The notes: a model not told the origin generated them from the letters alone. Positions 11,601 through 23,292 are shown, numbered from the stretch's first letter. The stretch: DNA of 60,000 nt from Cristatella mucedo (GCA_009760855.2 WPIO01000004.1:10475501-10535500); one strand, 5' to 3'. Made by a program: numbers and translations.

Positions 11601-14600
11601 CACTGAGTTCGTGTGCATACGTGGCATCGTGAGAAAGAATTCATGGTTTACCTGAACAAAAGAGTCCTTACCGATAGCAATTGGTGCTGCTATGCTCTGC
11701 TTGCACACTGTGTTACCTATCTTATATGCTCAGTGCCAGAGCAAAACAGAGCGTTGCACACTCGCGACAAAGCTGCTGCCAGCAGTGAGGGTAAGGAGAT
11801 GATTAGACCGCAGCAGAGCAGTTGCCAGCATGCATCATGAAAGGCAATCAATGCACATCCTATGCAAGTAGGTGCACGGGGGGGGGGAGCCACTTGTGCA
11901 TTGGCTCTTGAGAAAATCAATAAACTTCTCTTAGCTGTGTATCCCGTGAATGAGTCAGTACACATGTGAAGAACTTGGTTTAATGGTTTCCTACTATTTA
12001 AGCAGACAGGCGTGCTTTTGGAAGTAGTTAGCTTGTGGAATTTGTTGACCTTGTTACAATAATAAACCTAGACAGTGGAAAGGCAACATACAAAGCCTAG
12101 CATTTGCATAGTATCTCTTGAATCAATCTTCCAAATGTTGCCATTAAGATAAATTGCTTATGCACATAATGGTTTGGACACTATCCTACCAGCCGGCTTG
12201 TCTACGTCTGCCCCCCCCCCCGAGTAATTAGATCGTCGGTTCGGTTGCTCTAATCAAGAACGTTAGACATTCGTGAGAATGCACTCCCTTAGACCCAAGA
12301 TCGAGCCCAATCGGTCTGTTATAGTGTCATACTACCTAGCTGAAATATCAGGGAATGAGAGATCGCATTGCTGCAGGCAAGAACGTTGCACTGATCATCA
12401 CAAGCATTTGTGAATTGCAATACACCAATTCCACATGTTGGCCCGAGACAAATACAGGATTAGGCATGGTGACACTCTGCTAGCTTTTCACTTCTTCTTT
12501 TCTCCTTCTCTTCTTTTCTCCCACAAAGCCTTGCTTTTTTGCTCCATCAAAGCGAGCCTTCGAGCTCTACCCGTACATCCTTTGTCAACTCTTTTTCCAC
12601 TGAGTACGTTAAGGACGACTTCCCAAGTACTCCAGCTATAAAATTCTTACTCATTTTTCTTACAAACTATTTGCATCGTCAAGGTCTCCCCTATTTCGTT
12701 GTTATGACTATCAGTGCAGTCCAGCAATGTGTCACTTTGCTACCCGTGGTTTTCTTGCCGAATTGCTAATCTGGAGCACTCAGTAAATATTATTGCAAGT
12801 GCAGGAGTAAATATTATTGCAAGTGCAGGAGTTGCTCTTCAAGCGGTGATAAAACTTGCTGTTGCTGCTTCGGCAAGCTGTCTGCTGCTGTCTGCTGCTG
12901 CAGCTTGGCTGCTTCAAAGTACGGCATTTTTGTTCTCACATGGACTGTCGTTGCCAGCCAGCCACACGTACCTGATCGCGATCCATCTCGAGGACGAGGT
13001 TCTTTGTTGCATAAACAGTCGGATGTGCCCACGGAGACGGGTCTTGCCAGTGGCGATTCAGGTCGAAGCCCATCAGCGAAGACCTGCATTAATAAAAGAG
13101 GGCTATCAAACCTGCTGCAGTCTCTCTTACTCGTGTGTCGTTATTCACCGGCTCACCACGGCGATTGACAATGACGGAATACTGTTCTGAGACAAAAACA
13201 CTGACTAACAGATGAAAGGGCAGGGCAAGCAAGATCAAACAAGCAGCTCTCGTGGCAAACACCCTCAACTTTACGTGACAGTCAAGCTAATGCATATGCC
13301 TTTGTATTCATGCCTTATCTGATACCACATCCTAGCTGAGATGAAAAGAGGTGCTCTAGATTGATCAGTCATTGCTTACAAGTGAATGCCGGTGCCGCCA
13401 ATGAGAACCCTTTGACAAGTTGCTCAATCAGATAGGAGCAGCTTGCAGTAGCATCAGCTTTAGTAGCAAGCCACGGCTGGAAGCCTGGCATCCATCGTAC
13501 AATTCCATATCCGACACCGATCTCAATATGCCGTTTTTCGATGGTATCACCCGGGTGCACAGCCTGTATTCCCAGCTAGCGTGGTCAGCAAGTTGCTTCC
13601 CACCATCTCTCGGTGGCAAAGAGGAAGCTTATATCCTTATCCACAATTAGTGGGAAAATTATAATACCGATGAAATAAGGAACGAGACACTTGACATCTG
13701 CATATGGAAATAGCCAACGTCTCCCAGAATCAATCAAAAGCAAGGCCTCACAGGTTAATAGTAAAACAAAACCACACAAACAGCTTCAATTGTCTCCTAA
13801 ATTTCATTATAGGTAATAGCGGACGCCCGACTTTACGAAGCAAGCCAAATTTCATGAGCGGCTTTGCAGGACACTCTGCTCTGAGCCTTTGATAGTATTG
13901 CATAGATGACCATAATGTTGGATTGAACAGAAGCTGTGCATGGTGTCGAAAGCCAAGCTATCAAGCTGCTAATGATGGATGGAAAGCCAGACAGCCAGCC
14001 CTCTCTCCTGCAGAACGTCCAGGTACTTACTCTCACCGCCACTGCTGGACAGTCTGGCATTGCTCGCTATCCTGTACTTTAGCTACAGGGGTCGAGGATG
14101 CCTCGTGCCTCCTCCTGCATACTTGGGCCACGGCCGCCGGCTTCGGCTGGCTGCCAGGGTCAGACAATGGCAGGGCACCGCTCCAAGCGACCCTTGGCAT
14201 CCCTTGCTGTGGAGTTTCTGCTGCCTATGCCGCCAGCCCATCCGTCCCATGCTCTTCTTCTCCCTCGAGCAGCCGACGCGACTACCAGCTGTATATAGCG
14301 TGTGCGCTGCGTGCTGCATCGTATCTGCGTAGCACGCAGCAGCGTATTCAGCCTTTTGGCATCGGCCGATCGTCTCACCGACTCCCGATGTGGACCTCCA
14401 CACTCCAATTGTCTGACGGCCTCGACGAAGTTGATGGACAGACAACGTAAATTTCACTTCGTCACGGCCTCAACCGTGTGGCAACTGTGGTTTTTAATTA
14501 GCTCTGCCCATAACGTTTCGTGCAAGGCAAATCTTCAGGACACCCGAGTATGTTATAGCCCTTGGTGAACTTGCCAGAGAGCTATTGCATAAGTCCGTGA

Positions 14601-15652
14601 TTAGATTCAGGCTGCCACGTGTGCATCTGAGTTGTCTCCTCTAGGCACTCTACTGCAGCTAACTGTACGACTGGGTCTGCTGATGAGCCGATACAACTCA
14701 AGCCAGCGGTACACAAGCAAGCACCAACGCACGACTGTTATGTCGGAGCCATAGCAGGCAATGCACCAGAAACCTAGCCATGGAAATATAATAATAAGTA
14801 AGACAACCTGATGCTGTCAACCAGGCAATAGCAGACACGGGGAGAAGTGCTTCAAGGCCGCAGTGCACAGCAGGATGTTGCCAGTACATCTGGCAAGTGC
14901 CTGCCCGGGCAAGTCTGGGCAAGTCTGACTTGAAATGACCCCTACCTGTAGTTACCCAAGTACACGCCGTCTGGGTTGAGCATGGGTACGATCTTGAAGA
15001 TGAGATAATCTCGTAGCACCTTGGCAATCGGGTGGCTGCTGAGCAAGAAGTCGAGCAGACCTGCAAGCGGTAGCAGGCGGTAGCTCGAATCTCGAAACCG
15101 AGGTATTGACTGCGACCTGCCTGCCAGCCAGCTCAGCCTGCACCGAATCCAGGGAGAATAACCTCCGAGCGCTGCCGCGGCATGCAGACGTTCGCGCCTG
15201 TGCTGCCTTCGGCAGCCCTCGTTCGAATGGCTAACGGCGTCAGCACTGAGCACTCTTTCTTTGTGGGCACTGCTGCACTGGTCAAGGTGCCAAAATAGTG
15301 TACATCAGTGTGGGCCTCCCTCCTCCCCCCATATGCTTTGGGGGCGTGCTTGGCGGTCGAAGCTGTAGCAGCTATACTACTGGCTGCTTTTCAAGCTTCC
15401 TGATAAATGAATGATCACCATGGAAGCTGACCACCGGCTAAGCATGCTGTGGCTTCTTTGGCAGCCAATGAACCGGAGCATCTGCCCAGATTATTTGTCG
15501 AATTAAGAGCCTACCAAAAGTCGCAGAGGTCAGCTCTCCTCAAATCGACAGCAGCACGAGTTCCCAACATGGCTGAGTTTAGGCACACCCTGCCTTTTCG
15601 GTATTACAAGGTTAAAATCAGGAGCCCTTAGTAGACTATCACTACCACAGAG

Positions 15653-15705
<53 letters not shown>

Positions 15706-15734
15706 ACTCTCTCTCTTTCTCTCTCTCTCTCTCT

Positions 15735-15786
<52 letters not shown>

Positions 15787-18604
15787 AAGGTTGGGGAAGT
15801 TAATTTAATGGGAGTTGTTCGCAAGCCATACTTACTAGAAATGCTGCCATGGGGCCCAATATTATTGTCAAATGGGACTCAGCATGAAGGTAAAGCTTAA
15901 ATAAAAAAATAACGAGAAAAAACTAGCTGAAATGGGGAAAAAATGAAAGCCCCACGGCCGGTGGATCTCCATAAGATCCGAGGGGCGTCATGGATTTTTC
16001 GGCTTAAAAGACCATCCAAGACGTAAGTGGCTGCAACATAATCTGCACGCACTTCGATCTGGTCGAGGACCAGCTTTTAGCAAGCAATCAGGGCTAAAGA
16101 TTTTGCTGAATGTGCAAGTAGCAGAAGTCTGAAACAGCAAAACCTATCTGACTAACCAAACGATTGAGAATAGAGAACACGCGGAAGCGCACTGCTGTGC
16201 TAACGGCATGCAAAACGAAAAACCGTATAGGCAGCCTCAGGCTCTCCCTTACTACGTACCACATGCTTTTCTGAATCAAATCGTTTAGCTACACCTCGTA
16301 CGAGCCTCAAATCCTTTAGAGACCATGCCTTTGGTCCGTATACTCCCAGAGACAGGAACTCACTTCCGACTGATGTCACGACACACCCTGACTTGACAAT
16401 TTTCAAGTAGAAGCTAAAAACAAGCCTGTTTATCACAGCATTTAGTAGATCCTTGTGATTTGTCCTGTGTGTGCTTACGTGTGCTGACACTGTGAATTCT
16501 GCCACCAGTCGTATTTGCACGTTGATCCTGTGCATGTCACCTCTAATCGTGTTATGGTTGTAGTCATTGAGCATGCTACCACTAACCCTTCGATCACGCT
16601 TCCTTTGTAGTATATGTAAAGCTATGCAGTATATGTAGAGGATACGTAATGATAAGTGCCTAGAAAGAGATTAAGTTCTCTGAGGGTGTCATACGCGTGT
16701 ATTATTATTACTCCTACTACTACTGCTGCTGCTGCTGTAGGCTTCGCTCAGAGCATGATAAATCAGCCTTCCTCTATGCAAGCACTCGAAAGTAATGGGC
16801 CAGCAGGAGGCTGGCTGGTACTCTGCACTGCTGCACTGGCTCTGCTCTACCCACGGATTCATCTTCAAGTATAATTTCTCCGAACGCTTGGCTAAACATT
16901 TCGGTAAACCATTGCCTGGATGTCATAGGTCAACTGCAGCCGGAATTATCCTCTTCTCTCTGCTCACTCCAACCAGTGAAGCCTCCTCACATTGCTGCTC
17001 CGCTCAGCCTATTTTTTAACCAACTTATTGGGTTGTGAAAAGTACTTGCTCAAAGTCGTACAGTTGCTACACTGCTCTGCAAATACCTCCCCTTACGCTA
17101 AAGCACAGCCACAGCTGCCGCTTCTGCCTCCCCAGCCTTGAGTGCACGAACGAATGCACGAATTTCCTCGTCGGCCACCGTATCGGCTGCACTGTTACCT
17201 TGGCAGACAAACGATGCAGGAGTTTCACCGGGGTGTACTCTGGATGTGATGAACACCACCTTCTGCTTCTCCTTTGAGATGAGGTTCTCTGGATTAGTGA
17301 TGGTCAGGAGATCAAGTTTTCTCTGTTGCTGTGCGAGAAAGGAAAAAGTCGCATGGGCTAATTCAGCTGTCTCGATAGATGCCTCAGACGCGAGCGACTG
17401 AGCACGGGTCGCTCGAGCGGGTCCGGGCTCGCACTCGCACTCGCACTTACCACGCTGTGGCAGAGCAGCTCCCGTCGAAAGTAGGGCAGCTTCTTCTTCT
17501 CCAGGTTGTCCAGATAGTTTTGCAGGCGCGTGTACGAATACGGAAAGCAATATGCAAACTGATACACGTCTGTTTCCTTGTCAAAGCAAAAAGCAAATGA
17601 CATTACATAGTTCCGCCTGTGGTCCGGACACCGGTAATAGTAAACGTGCTTTGGTGGAATTCTGACCCTACGAACGCAACCGAAGCCGCATGATCGCCAC
17701 TGGCTGGCTGCGGGTACGCCATTCGCAGTGATTGATTATTCGCGTGACAGATGCTCCACGTACCACTTTGGACGACTGGTAGATTTGACTAGAGGCGTCA
17801 TTCCGTCTCTGTACAGAGATTTAGTCTTGCTGAAGTTAACAATGTTAAAAATCACCCTCTAGAGATGAGAGAGAGCATTCCATTAGAACCTTCGAGTGGA
17901 AAGCAAACCCGAATTCCAGCACCTGGAAACTTCTGTCGGGATTTTAATCTTTAAAATAGCCTCAAAGAATGTCAAGCACAAAGTGGCAACTTGAGAAATG
18001 CAATACTGCAACTAGTGGCAGAGCAAGTTCCCCCCCCCCCCCCCCCCTAGGGCAGGGCAGTGACCTAGGTCACTCCCTGTTCCTTTGCCCCCCCCCCCGA
18101 CAGTCACCAACAACCAAATTATAACTTAATTCCGCTCGATGGGTAACAGCCGAGTTCGTGTCGAATAGGCACAATCATTTTGCACTATTACTTTTGATTA
18201 CGTATAGCTTTAGCCCCACCTACATAAAATTCTTTGAGTCTCACCCCCTACATAAAAAGTATGCAGGTCTTGCCCCCTCGATGAAGATCCTGGCTCCGAA
18301 ACTGGCAGCAACTATATCGATATAAGCTGCCGACTATTCCCAAATCATCTGATTCTTCGTTGGACTGGCGGGTAAACTTGGGAAAGCCAAAGGAAAACTC
18401 TAGAGGAAGAGGTGAATCTGTATAAACATACAGTACGCCATACGTAGCGTCTCACTGTATATGTACATATACTTGGCTGTATATGTTCTTGTATGTACGC
18501 CTGTACGTATGCATTTTACCTCAATCTAAGCTGCTTTATACATACATGGTATACACTGCATATACGTGAGTGTATAAATATATACGTATGTCTGCCCGTG
18601 TGCC

Positions 18605-18694
<90 letters not shown>

Positions 18695-21281
18695 CACCGC
18701 CTATGCTATTTTTTTTATGTACGTCGCCTTACATGTGCCCTGTTAAAGGGAAGTCGCTATAGATACACCAGTCGGGACCTATAGGAAGAGAGCAAGACAG
18801 AGTGTACTCTCATAGTTAAAATTGAAAATTTGATTGAAAATCGAACTGGAAGTTATGATAATTTTTTAATTACGTCCGTGCGTCCCAAAAACGGAAGTGA
18901 TTGTTAATTTGCTAGCTGGCACTGACAAGTGGGAAGAGAACTCGTTCGATTTCAAATGTAAATGGCCAAATGCACTCTCATACTTTAAAATTAACATCTA
19001 AACAAGGACAACTATTACAGGCTGATGATGATAAAAAAATTATATTTTCACAAAAAATTGCTACCAAAAAACCGTTTCAGCAATAAAAAGTTATGGTTTA
19101 GGTTTAAGTTGATTTTTAGAAATGTCTACCATTTTGCCTTCAATACACATTTTGCTACTTTAGGAACTGCAAGATTGCTGTCAGAAGGGCGGTCTCAAAA
19201 CTTACGTCAGCAGACACTCGGGCCTACCTTCCAAAGCAAAGTTAGAGTTTACATAATTTTCCATAGGTATATATGCACACATGAATAAACCTATTTAATT
19301 ATATATAAATATATCTATATAACGATGCATGAATATTTAGAGAGACTACAGATGATGATATATAAACGGGGCAGTAAAAATAGTATAATTAAAAGGCAAC
19401 AAAATGTGGACAGAGAATGGCCATCCTGGTGTGGAGGGAGGCTGTGGAATCGAAATTGCTTAGAACTGGGTGCTAAGTGACGTTGCTTCTCTGTGCTATG
19501 CTAAGTGACGATGCTTCTCTGCCAATTTTACCTGCTCCTCTGCCAATTCTAACTTGTGTGACTGCCTCACTTACCTGATTACTACTGAATCTGTAAGTAT
19601 TATGTCAATCCTATACTCCTCCTCATATAAGTAGTCAGCCTGAACTAGCCTGGGAGATCAGAAAAATGTATTACAAGGCTTAGACTACAATCTCTTGAAG
19701 CAATTGAATTCATTGGAAATGGTTCGTCATGAAATATATGGAACGAACGAATGCTCTGCCGCGCGTTGTATGTTATTAAAGAAAACACGGAGCACAATAA
19801 ATTGGCTTCAGATAGTTTCGGTAATCGTGGGCTGTTTGTAATCACATTAGCAAACAACTTGCAATAGCTAAATAAAACTCATATAAACGGTAAAAAGTGT
19901 AAATATAACGGTTACCACGCGGAGCTATTTTTGTGAGCAATAGTAAAAATAATATCAAAAAGAAACTAGAATACTTACCTCTGCTTAAAAAACTACTTAT
20001 GCTTTACAATGATAGTCCTAAAATTTGACCGTGTGACCGATAGGTATATTAGGAAAATCGCTTGACGGTACAATAATTTAAATACAGAAAAATTGGCCAA
20101 GAGGTACCATCTCAATCATAATAAAAATAAACATACGCCTTTTTAATATAAGCAAAGCGCTTGAATATAGATTAAATTCTCTAAGAGCTGCACAGACTTA
20201 TTATTATTATTATTATTATTATTCAAGTATTTTATAGCGTACCCTTTCATTGAAAAAGGGAGATATGCTACGTAAAATTGAAAATAATTTGTTCAGGCAA
20301 TTCTTTCGCGAATGCCCAAATCAAAATTGAGGCTACTATCAAAATGCGGAAAAATAATTGAGGTGAATAGAAACAGTTCGCATTTTATCTAGAGATGAAT
20401 TGGGTAGGTTTAAAGGTTTAGATAGTTTCTATATAGAGTAGTACTGCTGTTTTATAAGATGCTTGATGCGGTACTGAGGCCCACGTTTAACTCCGAGAGC
20501 GAATTGAACGCTTTTCTGGCGATAAAAGATGGTCATACGAAATTTCTATGGAAAGTGTCTGGAGACAAAATAAACCGGCACTTGGACCGCATTTAAGGAT
20601 GCCACGGAGGCCCAAATATAAATCTAATATTACTATCCACATATGGTAAGATCATGCACATTTTGAGCTTTTTCAATTTCAATGAAGTTCTGTTGTCTTG
20701 AAGTACTTAGTACATCGGTAGTCAAACTTTCTCAAATTAATTATTAATCAAAAATGAAAATATCCTATTGAAAGAAAATGAAATGTCGCAAGCAGTTAAA
20801 TATTGAGAGCTATGACTGCAGTCCTATGACCTGACTCGGTAGCTCGTCACTAGCTACAAAGACTGCGAAAAGGATTCCTACTCGATGTGATCTAAGCGTG
20901 ATCAGTACCTGATCAGACCTCACGTTCTCTACCGTAAAGTTGAACCAAACACGAAATCTTGGATTGCAGGTATCCGGACGAATAAATAGGTCATATTCAT
21001 ACTCCGTAATGTAGTCGACTCGTCCCAAGTTGCCTATAAGAAGAGCAGAAAGCTGGTCTACACAGTGCTGCCGGAAAGTGGGGAAAGTCCGAACCCGAGA
21101 TCGCTTTGCATCGGAAGCGCAGCCGTTTGATCGCCTTAGTCGGCTCCCTTACCGCACTCGAAACAAGCATCGAATATTAGCTGTCCACGCTTTGGCTTGC
21201 CGGCCTGTCCAGGTGGTGCGACACAGAACTTGCTCACGTTGCCTACGACTGGCTCATCGTTGCTATCCGAATCGCTTCCGA
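2403..21281 (-). CDS. AGBL4: Cytosolic carboxypeptidase 6 (AGBL4/CCP6), ten exons, start exon not found
   Basis: Family knowledge: CCP6 is a cytosolic M14D zinc metallocarboxypeptidase that trims glutamates from polyglutamylated tubulin and other acidic C-termini. Seen: ten exons on the minus strand (21281-21153, 21033-20909, 17858-17764, 17667-17451, 17328-17199, 15060-14946, 13083-12972, 11227-11025, 4046-3934, 2692-2403) join in one frame of 508 residues with GT-AG borders and matching phases at all nine junctions. Numbered from the first full codon, HPGE is at 220-223 (zinc His and Glu), NPDG at 260-263, DLNRHW at 277-282, DIHAHS at 316-321 (zinc His) and YTLE at 388-391 (catalytic Glu). 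Human CCP6 is about 500 residues, so only a short N-terminus is missing. Residues closely match vertebrate CCP6, more so than CCP5. Inferred to be functional, with no frameshift or internal stop in the exons. Most introns carry transposon fragments. Confidence 0.93.
3195..3345 (-). mobile_element. SINE-2 (diverged)
   Basis: Plus strand CTTGCAGTGGCCAATAAGCG, GGACTCGAACCTCATGACCG and AGCGAGCACCTTACCC match the complement of the SINE-2 body, box B and box A. Located in the CCP6 intron before the last exon. Confidence 0.7.
3501..3530. repeat. 30-base perfect palindrome
   Basis: CAATCATTGGAACTC is followed at once by its exact reverse complement, with CTCGAG at the centre and no spacer. It lies in the last CCP6 intron. 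No second copy was seen. Confidence 0.9.
3934..4046 (-). CDS. AGBL4: CCP6 exon: YTLEVSF catalytic glutamate
   Basis: Encodes [20 protein letters not shown] and an [10 protein letters not shown] segment. The Glu of YTLE is the catalytic base of the M14 family. The acceptor is TTGCTGTAG and the donor GGCT|GTATCC. The leftover T joins AC of the last exon to give Tyr, as in the family's TEEAYMKLG block. The 7-kb intron upstream is the gene's largest. Confidence 0.92.
4980..5450 (+). mobile_element. Diverged LINE fragment (LINE-A related) in the large CCP6 intron
   Basis: Degraded coding pieces [55 protein letters not shown] and FKKKTKN follow the LINE C-terminal order. No recognisable tail. Confidence 0.7.
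5620..5790 (-). mobile_element. SINE-2 (tRNA-derived)
   Basis: The minus strand has a head with TAGGTAAGGTGGCTGC (box A side) and a perfect GTGGGTTCGATTCC (box B), between which lies a 24-base perfect palindrome (5720-5743). The tail has GTGGTGATAGCCGTAAAGGC and AGGCTGTT. It lies in the large CCP6 intron, same strand as the gene. Confidence 0.82.
6725..7460 (-). mobile_element. LINE-A 3' fragment in the large CCP6 intron
   Basis: Starts on the plus strand with GTAATAATAAGACATTGTAT and the tail complement AACTAAATCTCTGTCGAGGT. It continues through the same 3' UTR and coding segment seen, in reverse, at 25.0-25.7 and 52.3-52.8 kb. Same orientation as CCP6. Confidence 0.72.
10033..10705 (+). 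mobile_element. LINE-A 3' fragment
   Basis: The cleanest copy of the LINE-A C-terminus: [20 protein letters not shown]...[14 protein letters not shown]...[16 protein letters not shown]...[10 protein letters not shown]...[15 protein letters not shown] 3' UTR follows and the tail reads AAAGCGATTGAGTCGTCTGA, then GGGCGC and ATT repeats. It is 5'-truncated and lies in the largest CCP6 intron, antisense to the gene. Confidence 0.85.
11025..11227 (-). CDS. AGBL4: CCP6 exon: DIHAHS third zinc ligand
   Basis: Encodes [51 protein letters not shown] and [11 protein letters not shown]. The His in DIHAHS completes the zinc site. The acceptor is CTTTTTAG and the donor CG|GTAAGA, with an Arg codon shared with the next exon. 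No premature stop. Confidence 0.95.
12782..12829. repeat. 24-base tandem duplication
   Basis: The unit AGTAAATATTATTGCAAGTG plus CAGG occurs twice in tandem in a CCP6 intron, 140 bases downstream of the exon end at 12972. Confidence 0.9.
12972..13083 (-). CDS. AGBL4: CCP6 exon: MGFDLNRHW motif
   Basis: Encodes [20 protein letters not shown] and [17 protein letters not shown]. The Asn-Arg pair corresponds to the substrate-carboxylate-binding residues of M14 enzymes. The acceptor is TTAATGCAG and the donor CAG|GTACGT in phase 0. This exon lies inside a different-frame ORF and was found by searching for the motif. Confidence 0.93.
14946..15060 (-). CDS. AGBL4: CCP6 exon: [11 protein letters not shown] motif
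   Basis: Encodes [19 protein letters not shown] and [18 protein letters not shown]. The NPDGV...GNYR block is diagnostic for CCPs. The acceptor is CTTGCAG and the donor CAG|GTAGGG, splitting an Arg codon with the next exon. Confidence 0.94.
15652..15783. repeat. (CT)n microsatellite
   Basis: About 130 bases of CT with a few interruptions, in a CCP6 intron. Confidence 0.97.
16270..16715 (+). mobile_element. LINE-A 3' fragment
   Basis: Matches the 10.0-10.7 kb copy from the FRDHAF...NSLP coding end through the 3' UTR to the tail AAAGAGATTAAGTTCTCTGA and ATT repeats. It lies in the CCP6 intron between 15061 and 17198, antisense to the gene. Confidence 0.8.
17199..17328 (-). CDS. AGBL4: CCP6 exon: zinc-binding HPGE motif
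   Basis: Encodes [16 protein letters not shown] and [20 protein letters not shown]. The His and Glu of HPGE are the first two zinc ligands of M14 carboxypeptidases. The acceptor is CTCGCACAG and the donor CAAG|GTAACA, leaving one base that completes a Gly codon with the next exon. Confidence 0.95.
17451..17667 (-). CDS. AGBL4: CCP6 exon: VYYYRCPDH to SFAFCFD, start of catalytic domain
   Basis: Encodes [37 protein letters not shown] and [18 protein letters not shown], the junction between N-domain and carboxypeptidase domain. The acceptor is TTCGTAG and the donor GTG|GTAAGT in phase 0. The next intron is only 122 bases and CpG-rich. Confidence 0.94.
17764..17858 (-). CDS. AGBL4: CCP6 exon: [16 protein letters not shown]
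   Basis: A 95-base exon encoding [20 protein letters not shown] and KSTSRPKW, conserved in CCP N-domains. The acceptor is CATCTCTAG and the donor TG|GTACGT, which splits the Trp codon with the next exon. It is too short and interrupted to stand out as an ORF and was found by family matching. Confidence 0.92.
18013..18304. mobile_element. hAT-like MITE
   Basis: The ends TAGTGGCAGAGC and, reversed, CAGTTTCGGAGCCAGGATC resemble the hAT terminal repeat consensus CAGTGGCGGAGCCAGG. Flanking 8-mers ACTGCAAC and GCAGCAAC agree at 6 of 8 positions, the target-site duplication length of hAT elements. About 290 bases, no coding capacity, and two internal poly-C runs (18030-18048 and near 18090). Lies in a CCP6 intron. 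Confidence 0.6.
18605..18691. repeat. Compound (TA)n(GA)n(CA)n microsatellite
   Basis: Three adjoining dinucleotide runs of about 22, 16 and 50 bases. Confidence 0.97.
20140..20224 (+). mobile_element. LINE-A or SINE-1 tail fragment
   Basis: GCGCTTGAATATAGATTAAA then TTCTCTAAGAGCTGCACAGA and (TTA)n. The shared tail does not allow LINE-A and SINE-1 to be told apart. Confidence 0.6.
20909..21033 (-). CDS. AGBL4: CCP6 exon: N-domain, [15 protein letters not shown]
   Basis: Encodes [20 protein letters not shown] and then the [18 protein letters not shown] segment, a strongly conserved beta-sandwich region that precedes the catalytic domain in CCPs. The acceptor is CTTCTTATAG and the donor CAG|GTACTG, ending in phase 0. 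Confidence 0.93.
21153..21281 (-). CDS. AGBL4: CCP6 exon: N-terminal acidic stretch and LIFDACFE motif
   Basis: Reads [18 protein letters not shown], a short acidic lead, then a Gly/Lys-rich segment and [10 protein letters not shown], which corresponds to the conserved start of the CCP N-domain. A TTTTTGTAG acceptor precedes it and a G|GTAAGG donor ends it, in phase with the next exon. The first two bases complete a codon from an upstream exon, so the start Met lies further upstream (above 21281) and was not identified. Confidence 0.88.
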
Positions 21282-21689
21282 CTACAAAAATACAGTGTAT
21301 ATTACCGTCGGAAAAAGAATAAAATAGTCACGCGGCGTGTATATGTCCCTTGTGCTACTAGCAACAATATTTTGACAGAACGAATCCTTTTTTCATTTGC
21401 GCCTGTAAAAATCCCCTGTCCGCGTGTTCCTAGTATTAGCACAACAGTTTTTATTACCCGGACTCATTGTCAGGTGGTAAAGTAGACTTTTGCACAAAAG
21501 AGGTAGGGAAAATTATGACCAAATGATGGTTTTGCAACGGTAATCCTAGAGTTCCGGTGCTAGACTCTGAACGCATATCGATTAAGATAAAATATGATGG
21601 TAACTCAAACATAAAAACCGCACTGGTCACACTTGAAATATGTCCCGTCGAGTTATTGTGCAGATTTTTTCAAGTATTGAAACTTGTCT

Positions 21690-21977
21690 TTTTTGTTACT
21701 GGGTGATTAATTGTGCATAAATCAGTGCATGATCAGATTTCCTACTAGCCAATGGCCCTGATTGCTTTCTTGCATGTTTTTGCATGCTGCTCTAAGCATG
21801 ATATATGAATGTGATTGCACATTTGTCTGAGCAGGATATCATGCACGTCATTAACCTTTAGTTACTGCTTCTCTTGCAGCGAGTAGTAAAGCAGCTCGAT
21901 AGAGATTTGTTTTCTCAAGGCGCTACATAAATGACTGATTATTATCATTATCATTATTATTATTATCACTATTATTA
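21690..21977 (+). mobile_element. LINE-C 3' end
   Basis: The 3' UTR with GTGCATGATCAGATTTCC and TTGCATGTTTTTGCATGCTG parallels 1120-1300. The tail is CGATAGAGATTTGTTTTCTC, AAGGCGCTACATAAATGACTG and then ATT repeats, a variant of the LINE-A tail. Confidence 0.68.
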
Positions 21978-23139
21978 GACTTAATGTCTTACCGTAGATG
22001 GGTTCGTCGGTCACTGGGCAAATTAATGAATACTATAAGTGTGTGATTCTGGGAGCTCTCAATTGCTGACTCAAAATTCGATCGGCTTTCAGCATAGGTG
22101 TACCGAGGCGAGTCACGGCCTCGGCCCATTATCCCCCCCCCCCTTCAGACCGACCTTGATGGGCTCGCCGGACATTCCTTCAGGAGTCCTGTGATTGGCT
22201 GCCTCAGACAACCGCATAGCTTTTTTCCCTCTCCTTGTACCGTCCCAGTAATACGACCATGCTTGTGAGGCTTTCCCTTTCTACTGTCATTGCTATTTTT
22301 GATAGCTCAGGCAATGGTACTGCTTCGACTTGGCTAACAGCCGCCACCCGAGACTAGAAACTCGGTTTCAGTGATCTAAAACCAGATTTGTAATTCCGTT
22401 TAAATGAATTCCGCCACGTGAGATTTTGCTAGGTGGCTCAAAATGCTTGGTCGGTTGCTCGATCGTAATGCCTCGGTAATCTTGGCTCTACACAAAAATT
22501 ACAGAGCATGAGCTGGATCTGTTACATGTTGACCTTCAGTAAATATCTATATCTCCAATAAACCCAAATAAGGCACTTAAATAGGTTTCAATGCAAAAAA
22601 AACTTATTTTTCCACGCTATTTCAGTTTCCAAATAGCTATGGTATTTGATTTCCATGAAGATCTCCAGATTTTAGAGACATCTAATCTCTTACCACCGTT
22701 AAATTGTAATAAAGCCCCTGAACTTCGTAATTATTGAAAGCGCGTAAAGTTGTCTTGGTTGAAACTTGTCAGTATTTTGGTATGCGAATTTACTCGATTG
22801 CATATATATCACACTTTTTTCTGGAAAACGCTTCTATTGCTGGAGCAAGCGACAAAACACATTTGCGTATATGCACACTAGTCAAATTAATAAAACTCGA
22901 GCAAAAATGCAATCATTAGCCAGAGTAATATTTCAAGACGCTCTTCAAACCGGGGCATATAACATTTTATCACGTATAATAAATCGAAGAAGTGATCCTG
23001 ACTCCTGACGAACTGCTTCAGCAGATCAAAAAGTTATTGGTTTAACTTTTATAGGTACACAGTGCCAAAACCAAATTAATGAAATGTATTGAAGAAAATG
23101 TTTAAAGCATACCATCAGGCATCCATCTAAAAAAAAGGT

Positions 23140-23292
23140 TAGCTAATTCAACATCCTCATATGTATAGCGGCAGAAGAGCCCTAATGGCTATCATCCCGC
23201 TATTGGTGGGCAATAGAGAATCACCCACTTCATGGCTCGAACCCACGACTGGGTCGTGAAGAACTAGCGCCTTACCTCCTGGGCTAAGACCC
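23140..23292 (-). mobile_element. SINE-2
   Basis: The plus strand shows AGAGCCCTAATGGCTATCAT, CTCGAACCCACGACTGGGTC and GCGCCTTACCTCCTGGGC, the complement of tail, box B and box A. A G8 run follows the head. Confidence 0.78.

Noticed and set aside
12814-13168. ORFs in several frames across 12814-13190
   Set aside because: They are shadows of the CCP6 exon 13083-12972 and neighbouring CTG-rich sequence; only the minus-strand frame with DLNRHW fits the gene.
13923-14457. Long ORFs at 13923-14457 on both strands
   Set aside because: GC-rich intron sequence, open in five frames, no domain; the CCP6 frame skips it with consistent phases.
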